Below, in pieces: positions 1-10,700 of a stretch of DNA of 64,000 nucleotides. Location: contig JAMKCF010000014.1 of the NCBI GenBank assembly GCA_023634235.1, forward strand, positions 4,229,501 to 4,293,500, in the 5' to 3' direction. Made by a program: the position numbers and the translations under genes. Origin of the DNA: Pisaster brevispinus. Taxonomy: Eukaryota > Echinodermata > Asteroidea > Forcipulatida > Asteriidae. The notes under the pieces are model-generated. The model made no database searches. It was given only the letters and a program-made list of their open reading frames with translations, and had not been told where the DNA came from. Each line of letters starts with the position of its first letter. Position 1 is the stretch's first letter.

Positions 1-1656
1 CTGCAGCTCTTTTGTAAACACGAACACGGCCTACGCATACACGTTAAAAGTGATCTACAGCAAAATAACATCAACTTTAAAGTGCAAAAACTCCAGGCAA
101 TCCCCGAGCCCACTCATGGCCTACTCCCTAGTAATGTAGAAACCCTAGCTTCGGGAACAATCCTGCATCATCTCTGAGATGCAATCTCCTTCAGGCGATA
201 ATAACAATGCCCCAGTTTCCCCCCCGGGGGGAGATACAACCCTACCTGCTCCTCAAGTACTACAGTGTCTTGCCTTATTAAAACCTGTTGACAAGTCCCT
301 ACTTAGCAGTCGCATATCATTGTCACGGCCAGCACTCAAACAAAACCCGAACATTTGATTACTCCGAAAAGCGTCCCCGAGAAAAGGGGGTCGGTTGAGA
401 GCGTTCATAATGGAACATGTGGACTGCATAAATTAGCCAGCTTTTCACGGGTTGTCGCAATCTTGTACGGAGTGGATTTGTGGAATTTCAAATGAGAAGG
501 ATATAAGAAGATGCTGCAATGAGGAGGAACAGAGAGGGGAAGATTTCTTCATATGAAGGGGGAGGGATGTTGGGCTTTGATGTGATGGAAAGATTAATCT
601 TGAGTGCCCTTTTGGAAGGACAAATCACTTCTTGAATGCCATCTGGGGAGGGTGGGGGAAATGTTGGGGCCTGACATTAGTAAGGCTTTACTTAGGGTCT
701 GTATACGTTTGGTGAAGACTCTAAAAAAATTAATGGCAATAAAAACACACTTTGTAAGAAGTACAGCAGTTTTGGATAGTATATTGCAGTTTGATAAACA
801 TTTCGTTTCGAAGTACTGCGGTTATGGAAAAAGATATCACTTTTTATCCCCCAAAATTTGAATCTGAGAAAAATGTTACATATTGTAAAGTAACGTTTCT
901 CAGATTGTGTATTCCTATGTCCTTCCTGCGTGGATATATTCGCTCCGGATTTTCGGCGATGTCTCAAAAACGCGACCACCTTTTGAAGTGAAATTTTCAC
1001 AGATGCGTTTTATTTGTATATATACATTTATATAGGAATTAAAAAATTAAACGGTTGCAAAAACCAAACGTATACTTTGCTTTTAAGACATTTTAAAAAA
1101 CTTTGCAAGAGACATTTCAGCTAACTATAACTGTATTTTATTTCTCGGTTGAATGTTTACTTGGTTTTTTTTACTGTAAAAGCCAGCTGAGGATCTTGGC
1201 TGAGGTGGGTAGGGCTCTTCCCATGCCCAAGCTAGCATATCCAGGCCAAGCTTCCTTGAGAAATATGGAGCCTTGATAATGAAGGGGACTATTGTACATG
1301 TAGCGTCTTTGATTTTTGTTTTATATTGCTACCATGCAGGCACCATATAGGCCCTACATGTACTCTTCCGAAATGTACTTTAATCTGATTTTTTTTTTTC
1401 TTTTGTTGCCCCTCAGAAAAATCAGCCAATTTGTTGTTAAATATCCTGAAAAGTCTATGAAAGCCTTAAATATGCATGCATGTAGGTCAGCCCTTTTATC
1501 ATGCCTGCCAATCATCACGCCTGCCAAGAATGAGAAAGTGCTCTCTACTGTTTCATACTATGATATCTACCTACTGTTCTTACCAATAATTGCCTCCGAC
1601 TACTGGCTTTCCATTAATGCCTTGGATTTTCTTTCTTTCCCCCCCCCCCCCTGCAG
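1..1656. other. Upstream intron sequence, no exon seen
   Basis: No exon of the DOCK gene or of another gene can be read here. The sequence is AT-rich with short stop-interrupted frames. The last ~30 bases before e1 are a long C/T tract ending in CTGCAG, the e1 acceptor. Confidence 0.6.
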
Positions 1657-1746
1657 GCGTCTACAATCCCACGACAATTACGGACTACAAAATCCACTGT
1701 ACCTGAAGGAGCTCTCGGAGAAGCTTCATCGCTGTTCGTTAAAGAG
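1657..1746 (+). CDS. DOCK9: DOCK9-like exon e1 (pre-PH linker)
   Basis: This 90-nt exon (30 codons, phase 0 at both ends) follows a very strong polypyrimidine tract and CTGCAG, and ends AAAGAG|GTAGAC. It encodes [20 protein letters not shown] then SSLFVKE, which matches the RRFRTV-STVP-SLFVTE block upstream of the PH domain in DOCK9. The true N-terminus is further left. The donor GTAGAC is weaker than most in the gene. Confidence 0.88.
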
Positions 1747-4700
1747 GTAGACTCCTCTCAAACTATGCCAAATCTAAAGATTATTCAAATGGAAGTGCCC
1801 CGTTGCAAAAATCAAAATGGCCTTGCTCTCTCAAAGATGGAACCCAGGCCTAATAGAGACCAATGAGTTCATAGAGATCATTAAGATCAGTGAGATTTGT
1901 GAAATCATTGTGACAGTTGAAATAGCAAGGTTATTGAGATCATAGTGATCACTGAGATCATAGTGATCACTGAGATCATAGTGATCACTGAGATCATAGT
2001 GATCACTGAGATAGTGATCATTGTGATCAGTTAAATCAGTTAAATCATTGGTGTCATTGAAACTATTGAAACATTAGGTTAAGTGAGATCATTCAAATCT
2101 TTGAGGTTATAGGGATCATTGAAACATTAGGGTAAGTGAGGTCATTGAAATCTTTGAGATTATAGAGATCATTGAGATCAGCGATCAGTTAAATCCACGA
2201 GATTAACGCCGGATTCAGTGAAATCAATGGCACATCCATATTGTCCAATGATAATCCTATAAACAGACAAGCATTTTCTTGACATGGTAAAGCGTGACCG
2301 CTCACTCTTTCCTGGATTTTTCTAGTAAAGGAAGTGTGTTTGAATTCCTACGCTTGTTGTGTGTTGGGTCAGGAGGAAACCTGTGTGCATGGTTTTAAAA
2401 AGACATTTCCTGTATAAATGCATGCTGCATTGGCAGCCCTAGGCTCTCTGCGATAATGTGAGCAAACAAATGAGGAAATGACATTAAAATAAAATAAAAA
2501 TGACAAAGTGGAAGATAAACATAGAAATGATTATTTTGGTACTTCTTACATTTACATAACCCACACCCCCCCCCCCCACACACACACACAAGTGTGTAAA
2601 CACCTCCAATCGGGGACCTCCTATTGTCCCTCTTTTGTTTGGACTTTAACTTTTTGGCAACAGCTCCCATTGGTTTTGTACACAATTTCCAACTGGGGAC
2701 CTTTAGCCAACCGGGGACCCTATTGTCCTCTTTTGTTATAGGTCCCCGGTTTGAATGTGAAAACAAACTCACACACCCACACATGTGTGTAAACACCGAC
2801 AATCGTGAACCCTCCTTTGTTCAACCCTTTGTGATAGCAACCGTGGACCACAATGTTTTCCTTTGTGATAGCAACCGTGGACCTATTGTCTCTTTTGTTA
2901 TAGGTCCCCGGTTTGAATGTGTATACCTACCCACACACACACACATGCTTGTGAATCCCGTGAATCAAGGACTTCTCTTTGTTCTCCCATTGTTTTTGCG
3001 ATGTCCCCATTGGTTTTGTGCATGAAAGCAAAGCGAGGGCGTCCTCACTCTGTCAAACACCCTTTTGTTAAAGTCCTCGGTTTCAAGGGGTAGTCACGTT
3101 CACACACACACAATATAAAAATAACAAGTTATGCCTGCTTAGTAGAAAGATGGGAATGGTAATATGCATCTTGCGAAGATTATTTTGTATGAAGTGCCTA
3201 TTCGATTAGAAATCAATAAAAGTACACGTATGTCAGAAAATTTGAATCTTCAAAGATTGCCTAAAGATGACTTTTGGAGCAAATTTCTGTGGTGTCCATT
3301 TGTGAATGCGGCCAACTTTGACGGTTTTGATCATAACAAATTCTGTACCCTGTCTTTGCTGCAGTTATCACCCACAGCTAGAACCAAAACATTCCTCACA
3401 AAGACAGTGCTTTAGCTTCTGTTTTCTTTTCTGATTTTTAAAAATCTTTCTTTCTTGTCCCTGTTTTTCTGGACAGTGCATCAACAGTTACCTAACAGAA
3501 TGGAAAGTTATCAATCATAAATATGGCAGCTATGGAGGTCCGTTCCAAGATCTGCCGGGGTAAGTTGGAAGATTATTTCACAGTAGATGCAATTTTTAAG
3601 ACCCTTGTACTGCCTTGAGTATTGTATTGTATGGTAGACTTGAGTGTCATCACTGGTGATGCTGTTTAAGGCTGAATGGCTTCTGAATGGCTTCTGAATG
3701 GCTTCTGACTGGTACCCTCAAACAAAGATCTTAACTAAATAGGGAGACCGCCAATATTAGGGTTAGATAGCTCAGTTAGTAGCGTGCCTGCTTGTTAATC
3801 GGGAGGTTGCATGTTCAGGACACCAGTCATAGATGCTACATATAAAATGGCATTTTAGCTGGTTTCTTTTTTTCTGGTAAGCAACATTTTTGGTTGCTGG
3901 GCTATTTTTTGTGCTTAAGCAGCTCTATGAAACTGGGCCCCTGAGGGCGCCGTTGATAGACAGTTGCCAGAGCTGTGTATTGAGAGAGTAGTGACATACA
4001 TGACATAGAGGGACAGGTTTTCTTTGGTCACAATTGGTCACAATACTGCTAGACGCCATTTTCTGTCCAAATGCAGCACAATCCAATGTGCAGTCTAGTC
4101 TGGCACCCCATTTGTGTACATGCAGGTTTTTTTGGGGACTGAAAATGGTTTCGAAAAAGTTTGGACCGAAAAAGTTCTTGCAACTCTCTCAATAAACGGC
4201 TCTGACAGTGGCAAGGATGGGCAGGGCTTATTAAACATAATCCAAATAAGAAATTTGACCTCTGCCTCTTGACCCTAGCTACCACAAGGACGTTGGTCCA
4301 GAGGGACTCCATGCCCAGGTGTACGAAGTCGACGAGGAAGATGATAGCAAGGAGACGACGGATAGCAAACCCTCGGGAAATATTTACATGCAAGGATTCC
4401 TCTATAAGACACCCTTTGGACAGCAGACTGGGCTCATCAGGGTAAGTCATGAATATTCATTAGCATACAGTGCCGGTTATCCTGTTTTTAGTATTCATGA
4501 ATATTCATAAACACGCTGTGCTGGGTATCCTGTTTTAATGTTCGCTACCTATCGGAGACTGAAGACAATAGACCTTGGTGCGGCCATCTTGATTTTCTCC
4601 TATTCAGCTCAATGTAACCAAACCGAGGCTGGAAGGAAAAATAACCTGGTACCTTTTTTGTACAGTGAATATTAGCATCCAATACTGTTACTGGATACAG

Positions 4701-7700
4701 GGAACATGACCAAGATGGCGGCAGCATGATAAAGGTCTATAAGGTATCCACAGGGGAATTCTAAAGAGGGGGGGGGGGGGGAGGATTTCCATAAATGGAC
4801 TTATCTTTTACACTCTTCAAAGACTAAGGTCATCTCAGATTTAACATTTCTGTCATTAAGAAATGCTTATGAGCGATGAAATAGATGATTTTTTGTAAAA
4901 TTACACACAAACGTAGGCCCGATTTGGATCCGGAAGTAGCAAAACTTTGGAGCAGATGGGCAGGCGTGTGATGCGATGACTTACTAACGGGATACATCAG
5001 AGACCTAATTTTCATTTTGATCACGTACCCATGTTGCGAGAGTTTGCCCGCACTGAAATTTGTGCACCGTTTTAGGCTACAAAAGCCAACAAACTTGAAA
5101 GTATAGTTTCACAGATTATCAGTTGCTGAGACGAGACCCTGAAGTAGTCGTGACTCAAGTATTTTTATACAGGTTGAATTCAGTCAAGGCAGTTTGAAAT
5201 CTGGTTTTTACCAGTTTAAACAAAAAGGTGAAGATTGTGTCTCCAGTTTTCTTCCAGCGCATCTACATTTTTGCAAAACAGCAGGAAGTTTATCAATAGG
5301 CGTACCAGGTCTCCAGTGTTTGCCGTGCGCTGGTAGTAACAGTGTTGTGTTAAAAAACATTTTTTTACAGTAGGGTCATTGAAAGAAGCTTTGGTTTGTC
5401 TCCTGAGTAAGTTGTCATCAGTGTGGAACCCTCGCTACAAATACATCTCATGTCATTAAACAGTCAGGCATTTCCTGCCCCCCGTCTAGTACCGGTGTCC
5501 TCTTTTTATCCCCCTCCCCCAACGTCCCTTCCGCTCTGCTGTCAAACTTATTTATGCTTCGCAAACTCCATAATGAACCCTTTCCTATGAAACGTGGCAA
5601 ACTCTCTTGGAAGAGGTGAAACAGGTGCCATTATTAAAGAGATGATGATTAGGTTTGTTATGGTCCTGTCAAAGTCAGGAATGTTGAATTGCGGTTTTGT
5701 TCATACCGTTGTTTTGACATTGCAGGGTTTCTATGGACCGTTACCCTGTTGCCACCACTTTGGTCTTGTCCCCTGTCAATCATATCAATCATGTCTGCCG
5801 ATTTTCATTACGCCTAAAAGGGACCCGACTGTTATATCCTTCCAGCCTCGGTTTGGTGACACTGGTTTGAATGGGAGATTTTTTTAAATGGCTGCACCAT
5901 GGTAAAGGTCTATTACACAGGTTGTGCAAAAGATGATTTCATGGCCGAAAATATAGTGTGCGCGCCCTCAATGTCAGCTATGGACATAGAGTATGGGACC
6001 TAGACTATCAATACCATGTGACGTGCCTCTATGGCAAAAACGACGAGATCAACCAATGGGACAAGCTGAAATTTGCCATACAGCTAGCTAAAAAGTGTGC
6101 ATGAATTGCACCAAAGCAGATTTGCATAGATAACTATTTCTAAGGTCGTGGAATACGTACAAGAAATAGTACAGTAAATATTCCCAATTGAAGCGTTTCA
6201 TAGAGGTCCCTTTTTTCCACAAATTTTCTTGAATGCTAATAATAAATTGTACGTTTTTCACAAAAGGTTTTTCTACCATACGTGTACTTTATAAACGTAC
6301 AGTGAATTGAGCGTTAAACACATTCCCATAGAGCAAGGAATACTCTTTGACTTTCTCCCTACAGTGATTTGCTATGGTCCTTTCTAGCCTTCCGTCAAGG
6401 CTTTCAAGGCTTAGAGAGCTCTGTCGCGGCAAAGCAACTGGAACTGGAGACCAGACAGACGCGTGTGGTCTCCTGTTCCAGTTTTCTTTTGCTGCTACAC
6501 AGCTTTCTGAGCCACGAAGGCCTTGCCATAAGACTAGGGACCTTCCTCACTTTAACAAAATCCAACATCGTACGGTAACCCAACACTTAAACTTTTGGAT
6601 CCCTGTGACTATGTTGGTGTGCCTGATCGCATTTCACAACATAATCAGTTTCTTCTTCTTCTTCTGCCTTTTGAGTGCAGCTTTCAAATGATTGAAGATA
6701 AATGCACTGCCAGACACACCAGAGCGATAAGTGTGTACTGGGGTCTTTTACGTGCATTGATAGTTTTTATATACAACACACGGGACCTATGGGTTTACGT
6801 CCCATCCGAAGGACGAAGCAATAATGGTTAAGTGTGTCTTGCTTAAGGACACAAGTGCCACGCCCGGGTCTCGAACCCACACTCTGGTAATCAGAAACAC
6901 CAGAGCTTGAGTTTCATGCTCTTAACTGCTCGGCCGTGACACGCCGAGTTTACTGGTGCAGTCCTTCATCCATCAGAATCAAGCAAAACTTGCAGTTGGA
7001 TTTTGAAGAGTTTGGGTGTTTAGTGTTGATAACTGTTCAAAAAATTTGCAGGATAATTTGTCCACCCATACTGTGGGTGCATTGGTTGACTGTGAAGTAA
7101 TTTGCACACTATCCTGTTCGTATGGGACGTATTTCCACTGTGCGGCACGCCCACTTCAAACAAACTGGCTCCAACGATTACCAGGAGCCCATAGGAATTG
7201 CGTTGAGCTAGTTTTTTTGTATGAGGATTCATGCAAGAAAAGTTTAATCATTGGACTTGACTGGAGGTCTTCTCAGAGTTAGAAGTTTCTGTCATCAGAA
7301 ATACTTTTGAGCGATGAAGTGGGTGGGTTTTTTTTAAGAAATAAAATTACACACAAACGGATGCCAGCTTTGGATCCGGAAGTAGCAAATATAATTTGGT
7401 CGTGCAGCAGTTGCCCGCAGGTGTGAGGTGATGACTTAACACCAACAGGATAACATTGTACTGATCCCCAATTTTATAAACATGTTCTCTAAATAATTTT
7501 CCAATGTGGTTTTGCGAGCGTACTTGAATTCACTGCAATAAACATAATGCATGCTGAAACCATGACTCGTTCGTTATGACAAGTTGGAGGACATAGTGGC
7601 GCAAATCAATACTCGTCATGTGCTAATAATGTTCAAATACATTGCAGCACGACTCGCCAGAAAATGTCAATCTATGTTAACATTCAGGCTTGGTAATGTC

Positions 7701-10700
7701 AGGGGTGATTTCAGCCTCTCGTAATAACCGACGACGCCAGCAGGACCCCTTTATTTTCACTCAGGCTGCCAGGACTGTTCAGCATCAAAACCAGATTTTG
7801 TGGTCGTGACTTCCTGAAAACCTGAAGGGAAGGAGATGGGGGAAAAAAGAAACCTCCATGACTGGAATGGGAAGTGGGGGAAATTGGAAAGTCATAAACG
7901 GAAGCAAAGTACAAAATCGTCGGGCGTGGACTTTCATTTTTGATAGGGGGTAAACCCTACTCTTTCCTCCATGTAAAAGACCTTCATTTACTGCATGTAT
8001 ATCAGCATGTGTTGGGAATCTGATCTGGTTACCATATCAGCATAAGCAGCAAGGCATTTTGATGAGTTATGCCCAAGACCAGGGCCCAATTTAATAGAGC
8101 TGCTTAAGCACAAAAAGTAGCTAAGCACAACAAAATTATGCTTACCAGAATAAGGTTACCAGCAAAAATACCATATCACATGTACCATTTGGGACTGGTG
8201 TGGTATCCTGTTCATTTCTGCTTTTAGCAGGAAATTGGCTACCAATATTTTCTGCTTAAACAGGTCTAAGAAATTGGACCCATGTGGCAATTTCATAGAG
8301 CTGCTTAACCAACAAAATTATGCTTATCAAAATAAGGTTATCAGCCAAACTACCATGCCGCATGTACTATCTTTGACTGGTATCCTGCTAAGCTTAGCAC
8401 AAAATTGTCAAGCAACATTGTCTGCTTTGGCTGCTCTATGAAATAAGGTCCAGGTGCCAATTTCGTAGAGCTGCTTAAACACAAAAAGTAGCTAAGCACA
8501 AAACAATTATGCTTACCAGGATAATGTTACTGGCCAACACACAATGTCACATATACATGTACCGCCTGTGACTGGTGTTGCTGCTTATTTTTGCTTAGCA
8601 GAAACTTTGAATCTATATTTTCTCCAATATTTTTGGGCCCAGGACATTGGAGGCCATGATCTTCATAACCTTGACATAATTAAACACAATAAAAACAATT
8701 TCATTAAGAAAAATAAAGCACTTAAGAGGTAGATTTGATTGACTTCTGGTACCAAGCCTTGCTTAAAAATAAGTGAGGTTTTTTTTTCTTTCATTTTTTA
8801 CAGGCATTCAAGAGGCGATATTTCTACCTTCGCCAGCTCGGAGACAAATCTTTCTTACTTGAGTATCACAAGGATGAGAAGAGTAACTCCGCTAAGGGAA
8901 CCTTGTTTCTGGATTCCCTCGTTGACGTCCTCAAGGTAGGTTACAGTCAGGAATTCCTTTCCCCGGTCAATATAACAGCTCCTCTTAACTTGCGAAGGGA
9001 CCTTGTTTCTGGATTCCCTCGTTGACGTCATCAAGGTAGGTTACAGTCAGGAATTCCTTTCCCCGGTCAATATAACAGCTCCTCTTAACTTGCTTAGAGA
9101 CCTTGTTTCTGGATTCCCTCGCTGACGTCATCAAGGTAGGTTACAGTCAGGAATTCCTTTCCCCGGTCAGTATAACAGCTCCTCTTAACTTGCTAAGGGA
9201 CCTTGTTTCTGGATTCCCTCGTTGACGTCATCAAGGTAGGTTACAGTCAGGAATTCCTTTCCCCGGTCAGTATAACAGCTCCTCTTAACTTGCTAAGAGA
9301 CCTTGTTTCTGGATTCCCTCGCTGACGTCATCAAGGTAGGTTACAGTCAGGAATTCCTTTCCCTGGTCAATATAACAGCTCCTCTTAACTTGCTAAGGGA
9401 CCTTGTTTCTGAATTCCCTCGCTGACGTCATCAAGGTAGGTTACAGTCAGGAATTCCTTTCCCCGGTCAATATAACAGCTCCTCTTAACTTGCTAAGAGA
9501 CCTTGTTTCTGGATTCCCTCGCTGACGTCATCAAGGTAGGTTACAGTCAGGAATTCCTTTCCCCGGTCAATATAACAGCTCCTCTTAACTTGCTAAGGGA
9601 CCTTGTTTCTGGATTCCCTCGTTGACGTCATCAAGGTAGGTTACAGTCAGGAATTCCTTTCCCTGGTCAATATAACAGCTCCTCTTAACTTGCTTAGAGA
9701 CCTTGTTTCTGGATTCCCTCGCTGACGTCATCAAGGTAGGTTACAGTCAGGAATTCTTTTCCCCGGTCAATATAACAGCTCCTCTTAACTTGCTAAGAGA
9801 CCTTGTTTCTGGATTCCCTCGCTGACGTCATCAAGGTAGGTTACAGTCAGGAATTCCTTTCCCCGGTCAGTATAACAGCTCCTCTTAACTTGCTAAGAGA
9901 CCTTGTTTCTGGATTCCCTCGCTGACGTCATCAAGGTAGGTTACAGTCAGGAATTCCTTTCCCCGGTCAATATAACAGCTCCTCTTAACTTGCTAAGGGA
10001 CCTTGTTTCTGAATTCCCTCGCTGACGTCATCAAGGTAGGTTACAGTCAGGAATTCCTTTCCCTGGTCAATATAACAGCTCCTCTTAACTTGCTAAGGGA
10101 ACCTTGTTTCTGGATTCCCTCGCTGACGTCATCAAGGTAGGTTACAGTCAGGAATTCCTTTCCCTGGTCAATATAACAGCTCCTCTTAACTAGCTGAGAG
10201 ACCTTGTTTCTGGATTCCCTCGTTGACGTCATCAAGGTAGGTTACAGTCAGGAATTCCTTTCCCTGGTCAATATAACAGCTCCTCTTAACTTGCTTAGAG
10301 ACCTTGTTTCTGGATTCCCTCGCTGACGTCATCAAGGTAGGTTACAGTCAGGAATTCCTTTCCCCGGTCAGTATAACAGCTCCTCTTAACTTGCTAAGGG
10401 ACCTTGTTTCTGGATTCCCTCGCTGACGTCATCAAGGTAGGTTACAGTCAGGAATTCCTTTCCCCGGTCAATATAACAGCTCCTCTTAACTTGCTAAGGG
10501 ACCTTGTTTCTGGATTCCCTCGTTGACGTCATCAAGGTAGGTTACAGTCAGGAATTCCTTTCCCTGGTCAATATAACAGCTCCTCTTAACTTGCTTAGAG
10601 ACCTTGTTTCTGGATTCCCTCGCTGACGTCATCAAGGTAGGTTACAGTCAGGAATTCCTTTCCCCGGTCAATATAACAGCTCCTCTTAACTTGCTAAGAG

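Larger units (their letters stand above)
1747..3476. other. Intron 1
   Basis: It holds an 18-bp GATCA-rich minisatellite (about 1900-2190) and a CA-repeat-bounded interspersed element (about 2560-3115). The rest is unremarkable AT-rich intron. Confidence 0.7.
3560..4278. other. Intron 2
   Basis: It carries a plus-oriented tRNA-Lys-like SINE fragment (3730-3835) and one end of an inverted-repeat element (3885-3945). Otherwise it is featureless. Confidence 0.6.
4442..8803. other. Intron 3
   Basis: This is a 4.4-kb intron. It starts with a ~49-bp tandem duplication (4448-4543, TCATGAATATTCAT motif) next to the donor. It then carries TAGACCTT-type inverted-repeat elements, a direct-repeat pair (4846-5000 and 7295-7465), a reverse tRNA-Leu-like SINE, and three tandem MITE-A copies just upstream of e4. 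I see no coding exon. Confidence 0.65.

Noticed and set aside
2395..3025. Overlapping open frames on both strands near the CA repeats
   Set aside because: They lie within the CA-bounded interspersed repeat and consist of its tandem motifs.
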